Shown here: piece after piece, positions 1-14,089 of the stretch | Layout: each line of letters starts with the position of its first letter | Numbering within the stretch: the stretch's first letter is position 1 | Assembly (NCBI RefSeq): GCF_037975245.1 | Contig: NC_092574.1 | Location: forward strand, 9,705,713-9,769,712 | Source: Apostichopus japonicus | Taxonomy: Eukaryota > Echinodermata > Holothuroidea > Aspidochirotida > Stichopodidae | Length of the DNA stretch: 64,000 nucleotides | Reading direction: 5' to 3' | The notes under the pieces: generated by a model | Told to the model about the DNA's origin: nothing | What the model saw: only the letters and a program-made list of their open reading frames with translations | Database searches by the model: none | Position numbers and translations under genes: made by a program

Positions 1-2587
1 ATAACATGGACAGATACAGAGGATGGGTTTGAATCCCTCCCCTCCCCCCTTCCCCTTTAAGTCTGTTCTGTTCAAACAATGCTATCTTGTATATCTATAT
101 CCTGTTATCACATGTATGTTAAACACCCCTAGTGAGACAATCAGTCCTGTCTATTACTCCTCTCACTGGTAAGATAACAGTAAGTCATAGAAAGGGTCAG
201 AGGTTATCACTACTTAGAGAGCTGTTGGTTTCTGTGGTCACTCACATCCTGGTAGCAGTAGAGAGAAGAAGTCTAGTAGATTAGAAAACAGTGTAATCTT
301 GTGTTTTTTCAATTATCCTTGGAACATCATACACTTGGCTCTTGTTTTATGCAACTTTTAATGTCTGGAAAGTGTCATTTCTGGTATCTGAGAGGCTCAT
401 GGCAAACATTTTTCTTTCTTGTATTATTTTACTGCTCCACTTGGATAAATGTCATAGTTGTCCCTGGAAAATGCTGTGGAAAAAGAACCCCCTCCCCTTC
501 CAACACATAGCTACTTTTGGGTAATACTTCCATATTAAATTGTGCATGCAGTTTGCAGTTAAATGTTAACGTTGCAAAGTGGGTAGTAGTTTATGCAGGA
601 TAACATATCCCACATTATCAAGTGAGAGTACATACAGTTTGATGGATGTCAACATTTACTCACAGCCATCAAAGAACTGAGATGCCTAGCACGAGTAGTG
701 ACTTGAGTGTCCTTTTCACGTTTTACCTACAAAGATTTGTCTATGCATGGTAAGTGAAATATCATTAGGCCTTAAAATCACAGTTGAGTCAATTTAGGCA
801 AAATAGCCTATAAATTTACTGCCCGTCACAACGTAGGCTACCTGGCTAGGCTGAGCAGGCAATTGGCCTACCTCAAAACTCAGATATCTGGCTATAGGCT
901 ATACTGCTTATGCCCTTTTGCCACAATTTAAAGTGTTGGGAGTACATCGATAAAGGAGAATGCAATTGAAAATTGGTACAATAGACTGAAATATTCTAGG
1001 CTTAAGTTATGAACGAGGCTAACCTAAGTTACACTGAGGGCAAGGCTACGACTACGTACATTGGACTAGCGTAAGTTAGGCTTATGTCCCTATTATAGAA
1101 GTGTTAGTGTTATGCTGAGCCCATGACATAACAGTCATCCCATGTTATTCTGGCATGTGGATATATCGTTAGGGATACAGTTTTAAGTAAAATGAGGTTG
1201 TGATCATTTTGTTTATTGGGATTTTGTCATATCGCATCCTAATTAAGGACAACCGTAGCCGGTATAGGGGTATAGGCTTACTACATCCCGGTACACTTGC
1301 TTCCTTAGTATGCATAACTTTCTTTTATATTCTCATTTGCATAAATTATTGTCATGTAATATACCTTGATTAACAGATAGTTGGCTTAATAAGGAAGCAA
1401 GTGTACATATGATCAAAACAAGTGGAGAATAATAGAAACAAAGGGAGTATCAAAGTTGAAAGCATGCAAGATTGAAAATAAACGAAGGTAAGAAAAACTA
1501 TTTGAGGAGAGGTAGTAGGCTAAAGCAGCTGTCAGGAACTTTTAGAAAAACAAACACAGAAAGCTGTCTGCTACACCGGGTCCCGTAAATAACAATACAA
1601 CAAAATAGCAGACGACACTAGTAATTATTTAAGATTCCTATTTTGGCGATTTTGCACCCAAATGCGGCACGCAATATCACCATTTCGAGTAATTTATGTC
1701 AACTTTATCACTTTATTTTAGTCAAACTCGTAGTGTTTGTATTACGCGCCGGTTCTTTCTTGCCGTACCCAGAAAGCGCCACCACTTTATGAGTGACTTC
1801 ATGTCGCATGATGTCATTCTATCCTTATCAATTTCTATGCGTTCAGCCCACTGCTGACTGAATTATGGTATTAAGTACAGTCCAGCACGACGGGTTACCA
1901 CTCCAGACATAGTTAACAATGGTGTTGTTCACTTGACGAATATATTCTGTCGGTGGTTTAGGAAGAACCAGGAAACGAAAAACAAGCTGGGTTAATGTAA
2001 ATGGTTTAAAATGACATTCTTACCCACTGGAATAAGATTCCTAGTGGACCAAAAATTTTACCTGCTTAAGGCGCGAAAGCTTACTGTGGGGAAGCATAAC
2101 ATAACATAATTGCCCTAGACCTGTGGAATTACGTATCTATCCCCTTTTGGTCCCATATGTAGCAGATGTTCAATTTATTAAAATTGTTGAATATTATAAT
2201 TGAAAGAACATCAAGATCTTTCTGCGCATACTCAAGACGAGGCGAACGCTTAATAATTATTCACATCCAATTTGAAGTTGACAGAGGTATACATGCGAAC
2301 ATTCGAAATGGCATTTCATCAACTTGGAGATAGCAATGTTAATAAGCGACCCGAGGGAGGCAAGTAGTGTATCGATCGCAAAAGTATAGATATCTCATTT
2401 CCTAAGACAGATGAAACTTCGATTCTTGGACAGTGAAGTTGGCAGAAAGCAAGCAGAGATTCAGATGTTTTGAAAGCGTAATAAATCTTATGAGTATAAA
2501 TGTTACTGGGTATGAGATTTATTCTCAAAGGAGAAGAGAGAGACTGGGTTGATAAGAATGGAATATAACCAATGTGACGACACAGGA
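1..2587. other. Non-coding stretch, no gene recognised
   Basis: Only frames under 70 codons occur and none resembles a known protein. The part from about 765 to 1300 is dense in TAGGC/AGCCT words. A slightly G+C-richer patch lies near 1640-1860. The GGTTTGAATCC word near base 27 resembles a tRNA B box but has no tRNA around it. Confidence 0.5.
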
Positions 2588-3028
2588 TGACTTGGTCATT
2601 GCTGCTCTATAGTGGACAAGATTTGTGACTTTTTGAGTTATAAAGAATCACAAAAGAGAAAATTGGTCATTTATTTTCATCTTATTTTGGACAAGATTTG
2701 TGACTGTTGGTGTTAAGGTATCACATAAGGGAATATTAATCATTAAGTTTCATCTCTTGTGGATGAGATGTGTCGCTTTCTGTGTTAATAAATCACAAAA
2801 GAGGAACTAGGTTTGTTGTATTCCTCTAATACTGTACAGTCTTATGTGGACAAGTTGTGTAACTTTCTGTGTTAAGACATCACAAAAGAGAAATTTGGTC
2901 ATTCACATAATCATATATGTGTACAAGATGTGTAACTTTCTGTGGCAAGGTATCACAAAAGAGAAACTTGGTCACTTATTTTTCTTCTTACTGTACAGTC
3001 TTATGTGGACAAGATGTGTAACTTTCTT
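2588..3028. repeat. Minisatellite array, 72-87 bp units
   Basis: Six recognisable unit starts (TGGACAAG or close variants) lie at 2613, 2688, 2760, 2847, 2920 and 3006. The shared unit runs TGGACAAGATGTGTAACTTT, then CTGTGTTAAGGTATCACA, then AAAGAGAAACTTGGTCA and a T-rich spacer. Spacing is 75, 72, 87, 73 and 86 bases. The two longer units both carry the same extra ACTGTACAGTCTTATG segment, which suggests a two-unit higher-order period in the right part. The last unit is cut off in an A/T-rich end. A translated frame here is a by-product of the repeat. Confidence 0.85.
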
Positions 3029-3513
3029 TTAAAAAAGGCACAGATTTGGGATCAAATTGTCGAAGAAATTTCAGTCCACAAAATTATTTATCAGTGCATC
3101 ATGTTGTAAATACTGTTGCAAAAACTAAGTTCCATTACGAGCAATTGATGATGATGAGAATCGCCCACTGTATCCTGCCCTGCATTGTCATTAACTAAAG
3201 CTTAAAGAAGTGTAGGAAGTCTGCAACTCTTGAAAAATAGAAAGTCTGTTGTAGACTAATATTTCGTTTGGAACTATCTTTTCCATCTAAAATCTGAACA
3301 CTAATCAACACACACACACACTGAGGTTCTCTCCCAAAAAAAGTTAAAAAATTCAAATGGTGCGTTTTGAGGTATATTTAGACAGTAATAAATTAAGGCT
3401 ATACTGGTCAAATTTTTTTTATACATATGGTAGAAAACTACCATTGAATTATGAACTTCTAGATACAACGTCCAAACGTAATCTATTTCACCTTTTAATT
3501 ATACTGTACATAC

Positions 3514-3554
3514 AACTGACAATTACTTCGCAGTAACTGACAATTACTTCGCAG
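3514..3554. repeat. Direct tandem duplication, 21 bp x 2
   Basis: AACTGACAATTACTTCGCAG followed by T is repeated immediately and without mismatch (the second copy lacks the final T). It looks like a recent local duplication. Confidence 0.85.
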
Positions 3555-4759
3555 AAAAACTGTATAACAGTGTTGAAGGGAGGGGATTAAGAACTCCTGG
3601 TCACAGGAGGGGACATCGGTTACAATGAAAATCTAAGGTGACATCCGCAAACATTGGGAGGGGGGGGGGGTGTGTCTTGATCCTGATGCAAAAGCAAGGC
3701 TAATTGTATCAAACATATAGTGCACCTTTTATTTCTGTGGAGCATGTAGTTGATGTTTGTCATTTCTTTTAACATTGTTTCTGGCAACAATAACTGATTG
3801 TTTTGCGATACCCTGCAGGACGACTGAATAACCCAACAAAATGGACGAAATAGATCAAAAATCGTAAGAAAAAGTTAGGAATAATTATAGTGGCTGACCT
3901 GGAATATTGTAAAAACCCTAACGAAGACAGAATTCACAAACAACAAATGGAAGAAAAAAATGTAATCCTGGAAGAAAGTGGTTACCGTGACAAATTATCG
4001 AAAAAGTCATGATTTTCATTCATTTTAAACAGTGAGTCTTACAACTTTTGGAAATTTATTTATCATTTCATCCATCCATGCATACATGCTTGCTTGAAAA
4101 CTAACGCCTTATACACACACGGGAATCGCTTGCAAGATACACACACATCTCCTTTAACCAAATGGAATAAATCTTTACTTTATTTTTTTTATACCCAAAG
4201 ATTTACGTCAGCCTGAGACCAGGAAGATTTTTTTCTTTGAGTGAGTGTGAATAATCTCACCTCTTCCCCTATGGAAAAGGTAATCCTCCGTGCCTGCGAC
4301 TGGATGCGATGTGATGACAATAAATCTTAAACGGATTTAATAAACAACCGAAACAGGAAAAGAAGAAAACATGGGCATGTGAGGGCTGAAAGCGCTAATG
4401 AATAAATGATACGTATATAGTTCTTGTAGTTCAATATTATCGTACAGTCTGTATGTGGTATAGGGCATACTAAATGACTGAAATGAGAGACCAACAGAAA
4501 AGTTATGAAATTTTTATATAATATGCTGAAAAAGGATATGTCTCGATGATAATACAAAGGAAAGTATGATAATCATATAAAGATTAGATAATATATGAAT
4601 ATATACATATATATAGATAATATATATAGTATATATAGTATATAATATAGTATACCTATACGGTAACTTACATGTTACCTTACATGTTGTGCTGCAAGTT
4701 AGCGTATTATGTACTTGCTCTACTTCTATGTATTGAGCACTTTTGCAACAGGCAGTGAA
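3555..4759. other. Non-coding stretch with a poly-G run
   Basis: No gene is recognised. There is a G run at about 3657-3670 and ordinary AT-rich sequence; frames of 76 and 82 codons on the minus strand are tyrosine/isoleucine-rich by-products of AT repeats. Confidence 0.5.
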
Positions 4760-4771
4760 CATATTTATATA

Positions 4772-4825
<54 letters not shown>

Positions 4826-4833
4826 TATGTATG

Positions 4834-4870
<37 letters not shown>

Positions 4871-4951
4871 ATATATATATATAAATATAAATATATGTAT
4901 GTATATATATATATATTTATATATATATATATATATAGATATAGATATATT
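4760..4951. repeat. (TA)n microsatellite
   Basis: Nearly uninterrupted alternating T and A with occasional TTTA/TGTA interruptions. Both strands translate to meaningless Tyr-Ile runs. A shorter (TA)n tract follows at 5140..5163. Confidence 0.95.
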
Positions 4952-5163
4952 CTACAGCTAAATAGCTAGCTACAGTAGCTGAATGGATGGATAGATAAAG
5001 AGAAGCGGATGGATGGAAACTGTACTTCATGCATATGTTCTCTTTAACGGTTCTGTACTCTGTATTTGACATTCTTTGCCCAAACGTCATATTGGCGTTT
5101 TAACAGCAGTTCTTGACTTTCCTTGACAGATCTTTCTTACTATATATATATATATATATATAT

Positions 5164-8100
5164 TTAAGCAAAGTCGAAAAAAATAGAGTAACATTGGCGA
5201 CGTATGCACACATTCACTATTCTTCAAGTTTAACCATATTATGTTTTTGTTTGTTTAAGGTTATCATCTAATCAAATCAGAAACGTTATACATTCATGCG
5301 TGGCATTTACGAATAACCTTGGAAAGCAATTTTCCGTGCTTGCCTTATGCAATTATCTCGTCACATTCAGTCCTGCTCATAAGTTAACAATGAAAGGATA
5401 CATCGCTGGAAGTGTGTGACATTCGAAGTCAATTTGAGAGACTGGTTCTGTCCTATATCAAAACAACCGACATGACTGCACTACATCGCTCTGAGTGGTC
5501 AGGTGATCCATCAACACAATTCAATTTCAGCACAATGGCCTTAAGATATGTGAACTTTCTTTTTACCGTCGGTATAATAAGGTTTGGATATATAAAATGT
5601 TTGGATATAGAACGATCAGCAAGTTTATCAGAAATATGGACGAAAGTATATAGTGCGAATGCATACTCTTTGCGACAGTGCATTTGTAGAGTATGGGCGG
5701 CCATTTGTGCTAAAAAAATACGAGCCCGTGTCTACTTGAATTACGTGGCCCGACGATATTATCTTCAAAACTGTGTCCATGAAAGCACACAAGAACCTAT
5801 GTAATTCATTAAAGGATTAGATAACGTATTAAAATAGCGGCTTTATTCTCCAACGCATGTTTCCACGTACTAATTTTTAACTTGAGTCAAGAATAGCAGG
5901 CGAGATAATGGTTAACCAGGAATAAACTGACGCAATTGTGACGTCATATTGGGAGAGCGTTGTATATCATTCAAATAATGCTTATTGACATTAGTAGTTG
6001 ATTGATATCTCAGTATTCACCTGACAACGAAAAAGAGAGAAAGATGTCTGGGCTTTTGCATCATTGTCTATCAGTTTGGTCATTTAACATTAAAGTTCCT
6101 TCACGGTAAAAATACACATATTTATGTAATGGATAACATTATGAACATAGTGCAGTACAAAACTAGGAAAATGTATACGGTAATTAAGGCGTTACTGTAA
6201 CCATAAAATTCCTGCTTTGGCGTTCCATATTATTATTCCTGTAATGGTCGTCAGTTTTAGCAGTCTTGACATAGGCTACCGTGCAATATATAGTATGCAA
6301 GCGTCACTAGCTTACTCATTTTATGCACATTCACACTAGGCTCATGAATATGCACATTGCACAGCGTTCAATTTATAGTCATATCACGATAAAGGTATAC
6401 GTAAAAGCTACATAGCTATATATGCACAGACATCCATATGGCGCGGATCTGCTTCAGGTTATGAAAAGGGCACATGTTTTATTTATGATAAAAAAAAAAC
6501 CTTCCCTAGTAGGCCTACATCTTTAAGGGACTATTCGTTGAGGAAACGAAGATCACGTCACCCTGTGGTTCTGAAAACGATAACTAAACCAATGTTTTGT
6601 TTCCCGAAGGTTGTAATTGAGACTGCAGGTACCGAAGAAAAGAGCTAACATGACCTAACGTAATGTTGGTATGAGCATATCTGTAACTTTCATTGATTTT
6701 TCTGCCTTCATGTGAAAACATAATTTAAAGTCCCAGACGGTGTGAAAATACAGAGGATTGAAGGTGATATAAACCAGTTTAGACATTCTTTGATAATATG
6801 TTGATATTACTCCGAGCGAGCAGACGAAAGGTTCAGTATGCCAAACTTGCTCCTCTTGTAGCTCAAAATGTAAACGGTCATGATATGGAAATTTGCAAGT
6901 GCCATGAAAGGCCAAGACCTCTGGCGGGCCTTGAAAGTTACGAGATTTAGTGTGTAAGTCAATGGAACCATTAATTGTGGTACGGCACCTGCAGAAGCTT
7001 GAGAGCTCTACCATTTTGTATTGTTGTCACTGACGACCATAATAGCTGCTGTGCTACACCCTCAGCTTCTCCCAACGCCCCGGCGGCATAAAAGTATACC
7101 AATCAATGTCAAATCGGTCGGACGATGGGAAGGGGGGGGGGGGTTGTCGCATTCTCTAGAAGCTGCAATTATATTTTGTAAAGAGCTTCCAAGTCATTAG
7201 CAATAGTAAATATTAAAAGTTTCATGGTGAGATGTTACTTTGAAAATACAACCATCCGAAAGGTCGAACGGTGAAGGAAACAAAACATCCTTCCAAGAGC
7301 AGAGAGGTGTCTTTCAGATCTCATTATACTAAAAGTAATGTTTTCAGAACCACCCCCCCCCCTCCCTTGTGCTTAACCTTCATGGAAAGAATTCTGGATG
7401 TTTCTTGTAATTAAACGGTGTGAGAGCAACGGGAATTTTTTATTTGTCCAAAACAAAAAAAGCATTCCTCTGTATATATATATTTTTTCTGTGTATGCGA
7501 CCCACAATGCATTGTGTCTAGTCCAAGTACATCTGAATTAAATTGATCAAAAAGAACTTCAAGAAAAGATTTTTCATGATCTTATGTATATCCTTTATAT
7601 GTTAATGCCTCCTTTTTGCCTACTTGTGAGTGGAACTCTTGTCAGATAGCCATTATAACAAGCACCGTTTGCTGCAGAATCCTGTCTTTTATTTGCTTCA
7701 TATACATTATCGAAAATATGTTAATATTGCGTAGTCTTTGGCGTCTTTATTTTCTCAATACGCAGCGGTTGCTTTTGGCGCTAAAATACTTGTCATGGGA
7801 AGATGATGTCATTGTTCTTGAGTTAAAGATTCAAAATTAATTTAGTGGGTTGAAGGACGTCGAGCACCATAACGCAAATGAATTAGTCTGACGCCTCGAG
7901 ATATGGTACCTCAGTAAAGAAATAGGTCGTCTGCATTCCCTAGTGATCGTAAGCTCACTGCATTTGCCGCCAAAAATAATATAAAAAGAAAATGTAAGAG
8001 AGAAAGGAGAGGACCCAAACCGGATAAATATATAACTGGAAGAGAGTGATTTGAATAAACTACATTAAACTTGAAATGGAATTACATTCAATTAGGTAAA

Positions 8101-9650
8101 GTCTTAAGGGAGAACCACTGGAAACGGCACAGCTATACACAGCATAGGTGCCAATTTACGGTTGCCAATAGGACATTTAACTAGTAAAATGACTGCCATT
8201 AATATACTATAAACCCTCTGGGCATATGAACTAAGCAGTTAATGATGAGTTTAATATATTCCACTTAGTTTTTTTCCCGGTAGCAGCAGCTGTAGTTGAA
8301 AAGATTTGCTCAAATATGTAGCCTATAGTAAAGTTCAGCGATATTTCGGGAAGTTTGAAGCCTGTTTGAACAGTTAAATATATAAACTAATAAATAATCA
8401 CACAAAATTATAAATAATCAACTACATAAACTAATTAAGAGTTTGATGTGTCAATAACCTGTGTCAGGGAGAACAAGTTAGGCGTGCTGAACTATTAGAT
8501 TTCAAATATATTATAAAGAGACTCGAATTATGATATTTATGCAACACTTTTATACTAAATTTATGGCAACAGTACATCATTCATCTTTGCGACATTTTAA
8601 TGATGAGTGTATTGTGTGTGGAAGGGGGGGGGGGGGTGGGTCGGCTATGGATAGAGTGGGGAAGTGTTTTGGGTGTCTAAACTGAATGGTTTTATAATTA
8701 GGAGAAAATGTCAACGGCATGTAGGAGATCCGGGAAATGCATGAAATCAAGAACAGTGTGTTTTCTTTTTTAAATATGGAAAATAAAAGTTACAAGACAA
8801 AATGTGTGTGTTTGTTTGGTAGGGTGGGGGGGGGGTGGGTGACCAAAGACGTCGGTGCATCTTGTTATCTTTCAATATCACTGTAAATCATTATTATAAC
8901 CATTATTAGAACTTGATGTCATCAAATCATATTATAACATACTGATTTTCCTTCCTAACATATTGGTATAAAGTCTAAAATTGTCACACAAACGGCATCG
9001 CCTTTGACCGATGAAAGGATTCAAACCAAATAATAATATTAACATTCAGGCGTTTGTCTCCGATTAGATAAATAAATTTTGTATTTTCTTGCCATTTAAA
9101 AGTGAAATGTTGATACTTTTCTTGAAGTTTGAGGTGTAATATGTTGATATTACTCTGATATGTAAACATTACATCATGGCAAATTTCGGCACTGTTTGTA
9201 ATATTGGCGTGCTGACGTTAAATTGTAACATGCTTTCCGAAGTTATGCTGTTTGCGTATACGTGTCGAGGCCTCTAGATTGTGATCTTATAAGCACAGTT
9301 GTGTTTTCTGTCAAGAGGGTTCAAGAGCTGTTACAATTCTTTCCAGTAGAAAATCGATTAAATCCTAAAAAGTGAAGGAACAAGATAAGCATAATGCACA
9401 ACGAAAAAGTCTTCTTTTCTTTGCCATATAAGAGGAAGCGTGAATCCTCTTGACTATGAAAAATTAATTATTCAAAACAATCAATTCAGTATGATTAATT
9501 ATGATTTAGAATACTCGAGAGATTTCGTTTTATCTTACGAGCAAATTTACTCGGTAACAATACAACATAGCTATACCACGTATTGCTAAATACTACAAGT
9601 ATATACAATGTTGTTTAGGCTGCTTCAGAAACGACAGTTTGGTTGTCTGG
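5164..9650. other. Non-coding stretch, unrecognised frames only
   Basis: The longest frames are 130 codons at 5412..5804 (+) and 119 codons at 6655..7014 (-). Neither shows a domain, signal peptide or repeat structure I recognise, and each overlaps a competing frame, so they are not called as genes. Poly-G or poly-C runs occur near 7132, 7351, 8625 and 8826. Confidence 0.45.
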
Positions 9651-9834
9651 CAGTGGCGAGGGGGAGGCGAGGGTGGGGGCGAGGTAGGGCACCTCCCATC
9701 GTCAGTCGGGTGGAATTTTTACAGTCGATGGATTTACTGCATTCAGCTGTGGATGATTTATCACTATACTATATTAATAGTCTAAATATGTCTGCACTAT
9801 TTGACGTCTCTTTCCTTTCTGGGGGCGGGCTTCC

Positions 9835-9990
9835 TACATGGGAGTCGGCTTCCATGACCCCAGGGCAGCACCTCCATTAATCACGTCCCTGATTCGCATC
9901 TGGTCCTTTCATAAAGGTTCAGGTCCCTACCTAAATAAGTCAGGGACATTTTGAATTCCTCTCCCACCCCACCCCCCCCCCCACACATAC
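9835..9990 (-). repeat. Dispersed repeat family B, copy 1
   Basis: Read on the minus strand, this segment holds GAATTCAAAATGTCCCTGA, TAGGTAGGGACCTGAACC, then GTGCTGCCCTGGGGTCATGG and AAGCCGACTCCCATGTAGG. The same ordered blocks occur in the copies at 15.4, 29.4 and 32.7 kb. A CAGTGGCGAGGGG end at 9651 may be the other terminus. The family looks non-coding and MITE-like; no target duplication is found for this copy. Confidence 0.6.
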
Positions 9991-11254
9991 ACCTGCGCAG
10001 GGAACTGTGTCCTGGTAGTTGGTATATGACCATGGCAATGTTTGATGAAATTGGTCAAAGCAATGTCTTGTAGAAATCTTTGTCAATTACTGAGGAAGGA
10101 CCACTTCTGGTGTTTACCAAACACTGACGGCCGCACTTTCGTTGGATCCAATGTTTAGTGTACACCTAGCATATAATTCACATAACAAGCTCGTAGGTTG
10201 GCTAGTTATGGTTGTATGAACTTTCCTCATCATGCAAATAAAGGCCCACACACATCAACATAGCCAATAGTGTTGCATTATAATTGGTGAATATATGCAT
10301 CTACGTTTGGGAAGTGTAGGCTTATAATAAAGGTATAACACATAACAATTTACGTTATCCTATTTAAATGCCCAGTGCATGCTGTCAGGCTGTTAAGCAA
10401 TTCAGTTATCCGAGTTTATAAATACAAATGGCGGAAATCCAGGAAGTCAAACCACTCGATCATGTTTCCAAGTTATGGCAAAGTGTTTAAGATTGATTAA
10501 TGGCGCACCGTCGGTGACTTTTATTTGTATTCGACATACTTACAAAACCAATATTGTGCGAGCTAGTCACAGCCTGGAACTGTGGTGTCAAAAATAACAT
10601 TATTAAAAGAATAATTAATCGAAGACATGCTATTGAAACTGCGACGCAAAGTCCACATGGATCTCCGTTCGGGAGAACCATTAGTTTACATTGGCTTACA
10701 CAGTCACCAAGCAGTACAGCGTATACCGTCACTGACAAAAACAAAACCAGAATTATTTTATCATTTACTTTACATTCAGCGTTGGCCAAAGGAGAAAGGA
10801 GCGTCATCGATACACGTGCCCCTCCTCTACTGTTGTAAAATATATGAAAAGTGTCCCTTGCAACTAATACTTTGGACACACGTTTTCTAAAGTTCTCTTA
10901 TAAAATAATTGCTTTCGAATTTGCTGATATCTTTTTTAAGGAAAAGGAGGGGAAAATTGAAGGGGGTGGGTCATTATGAGACCGACTCATACACGAGCGT
11001 TCGCAAGGGGGAGGGGGGGGGGCGTGGTGGTGGAGACAGAAATGCAACACAAAACTCAATGGGTACACATTCGACTTCTATGGCCTCAAATGACGTTTAC
11101 AATATATTACAAATTTGTCAGGTAAATTTTGAGAAATCGGGAAAGCTATTGAAACAATGCTAGCACTCATTTTTGGTTTCGATGATAATCGTAACCTTTG
11201 CATTGATGCATGATGGTGTATGTATGGGTGTAAGGGCGTGTGTGTGTGCGTTTG
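9991..11254. other. Non-coding stretch
   Basis: Overlapping frames on both strands at 10487..10890 (up to 130 codons) show no recognisable domain and contradict each other. A G-rich run lies near 11009. No gene is supported. Confidence 0.45.
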
Positions 11255-11430
11255 TGACGCCCACCTTGTAAACACGATATCTCAAGAAGGGAAGGTCGGA
11301 CCAATTTCATATTTGATGTATAAAAGTAACACATCGAGTACAAGAAGCCTATTGCAGTTGGTGGAGGTCAAAGATCAGTTTCGGGTCACCAGGGGTGAAA
11401 TTGCCAAAACCTTAGAACCCCCCCCCCCCC
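11255..11430. repeat. Possible dispersed repeat fragment
   Basis: The segment contains ATATCTCAAGAAGGGAAGGT and GGAGGTCAAAGATCAGTTTC, followed by GGGTCACCAGGGGTGAAAT and a poly-C/poly-T run. From memory, this GTCAAAG/GGGTCACC wording recurs in repetitive DNA of marine invertebrates. Only one copy is seen in this window, so the call rests on recall, not on comparison here. Confidence 0.3.
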
Positions 11431-14089
11431 TTTTTTTTGTGGCCATATAACATATCAAACCCAAAATTCTGCCTAAAGTCGTCTCTTAAATAATGCATTA
11501 AGAACACGTTTTTCGTCCTTTAATATGTTGTATCCCCGTATTTGTGTCGAATATAACTTCGCAGGGTTTTAACAGAACAAACTGAGGATGTGAATCCAAT
11601 ATTTGCAGACTGATCTTGCTCGTTTTGTAGCCCGTTTCCAATTGCTTCCTTTGTATTATATTTCAGTTTCTTTTATTCAAAGATGTATTCCATGCATGCA
11701 GAGAGTTGGAATTAATGTGTCACTTTTGTTTGGATTGCGAAACTAAATCAATATTTGCGTTCGGCGTCTTTATTAAGCCGTCTGTTGATTTCAAAAAGAT
11801 AAAATCGCCAAGACCAGCGGAAGAATTGCGTATATATATACTAAGATAAATTAACATGGCATTCTGAGCATATATATTTTTTTTATATATGTTTCTTTTT
11901 CATTCTGAAATGTCATAAATGTTACTGTATAATCTACCCCAGGGAATGAACAGGTGCGAGCCACTACAATGCATTTTAATCAATTTTTTAACTATTTTAT
12001 ATGAATGATGTGTTCTGCCTTTTTTCTCTATAAAATGCTAGAGGCCATAAACCAAGGGTGAGGTGACAGGTGTCTCGTTGAGGACACACATACGCTATAC
12101 CATACTTTCAATTTCCTGTCTGACGAACAAAAATCATTCACGTTTGGTTGACGTTCGACTTGACTGATCAAGAGGCTCGATAAATCTTTGTCATTTCATG
12201 AAATCTCCCCCAAGATATTTATGGGACTGTATCAATTCGAGAGTTTGAAACCAACTTTGCTTATTATTAGCCTAATATGCTACTTCACCCACGATATGTT
12301 TTAGGAGGGTTAGCCACCTGAATACTGCTGAAAACTAGTTTGGCCACATACAATATGAATATTTATGAGAGATTTATTAGAGACTATATAAAAAAACAAG
12401 TCGTCAACCAGACACTTTTTTTCCATATTCTTTCAAAAAAAAACAAAGGGACTTGTAAAATCAAATCAAATGTTCGATATTTCCGATCGACTTTTCCAAC
12501 CTAATTGGCATGAAACCTATATAGGCTATGCAGCTATAATAATGAGCAGGACGCTGTAACAAAATCCGTGCATGCTATCATGGAGCTAATGAATTGCGTT
12601 TGTAAGGGAATACATATATAGCGTCATCCAAAATGAACGGATAAAGTTTCATTAATGGCATTTTCATTCCTTATATTCAGCAAGAAGAACCCTACACGTT
12701 AATTGGGCAATTTATAACAGATTGGTATATTAAAGACGGTTCAAGAGAATGACGTAACTGTCTTGTTCTTCTGGCGCCCTCTAATGAGGGTTTAATGGCT
12801 TACTCGGTTGAACAAACGATACTTGTTTAATATATATGATATAAGACTGAATACAAACATCGTCTGGAACCTGGTCATCGATCGTTTTCATCTCTCACTA
12901 AACTATTTCTGGGTAGGCCTATACGAAATGGACATTAATAACGTCGGTAGCCATGGACACGCGCTATAGATAGAGAAATGAGTTTGCACGACAAACGTCG
13001 TATCGACAAACAATTGATTATACTTATGTAATATTTGAATAGTCTTAGTATAGGTATAATATTTATTAAGCGCTCTTTGTATATAAGATGAAGTACGTCG
13101 GGAATATAATTAAAGGTAATTATATAATCCTTTAGTGTCGTAATGAAAGTGACTTTCGTAATTTATATATAGAGTCAATCATAGGTAATGACTTTTGCAA
13201 TCTTTTACAAACAAAATCTAGAGTGCAGAGAGAATTCACAGATTCAGACAACATTATGAGGATGTTAGTATTATACGTTACACCTTTTCGAAAAAGCTAA
13301 AACTAGACAGGAGATGTAAAAAGTCAGTTTATTCATTTTCTGTCAGTATACAAAACGAAATCTTAAACGCCTATACCGTCCACATGAGTTCCACCCGTTG
13401 TATGTGCGGATGTCCAATTCTACTGCGGCCAGTTATCCATCCAGTGGTTCAAGAAATGAACTTGTTTGTAATATCACTTACGGCCGCAGTCTTCCTCTAT
13501 CGAACATTCTTTCTTCTCCCTGTTTGTGACGTATATATACCTATCTCTATAGCAACATATCCAGACTGAATATACAAAGCGAGAAAGGTCATTTCTCTCA
13601 GGAATTATTTTGGATTCATGAATTATTTAACATCATTAACTGGCCAAGAATAACGCAAACACATAAATATCGGCGTGTGACTGATGGGCGTCGGAAAGGA
13701 ATGCTGCAAAAGTATACTTCGACTTTGATTTGCATATTATTCATTATGTACACACTGGATATGCCTTTCCATATATAGGTTGTAACAAGTAATGAGTATA
13801 GATTTTTATTTCAACTCTCCATGCAGATTACCTACACATTCTATCAGCAGACGCTCTAGAATCGGTTCTTTTTTTCTCCTCAGATAAATAAAGTAGCGTT
13901 TACAGTGTAGTGAAGGCGTATGTCATTATAACTCGGCGGGCATCTTGTTCTCTATATTGCAGTCGTTGTTTTTGTCAAGGGATAGTGATGACGTTTTACG
14001 AATATTCATACTGAAGTCGGAATATGATGGCCACATAGGATTACCGCAGTCAGTTGGGACAATTTCCTACATTGCTAATACCACTATAT
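11431..14089. other. Non-coding stretch, nothing recognised
   Basis: AT-rich sequence with only short frames (61 to 63 codons) lacking recognisable features. No repeat, RNA or gene stands out. Confidence 0.5.

Noticed and set aside
1-60. GGTTTGAATCC, a tRNA B-box-like word
   Set aside because: There is no A box or clover-leaf in the short sequence before it, and what follows is C- and T-rich.
2588-3028. A CRISPR-like array at the minisatellite
   Set aside because: The units are similar along most of their length with no unique spacers of constant size, and the context is eukaryotic.
5412-5804. 130-codon open frame with an opposing frame on the other strand
   Set aside because: No family resemblance, no signal or motif, and the overlapping minus-strand frame is equally plausible.
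10487-10890. Overlapping frames of 87, 94 and 130 codons
   Set aside because: Three mutually overlapping frames on two strands, none resembling a known protein.
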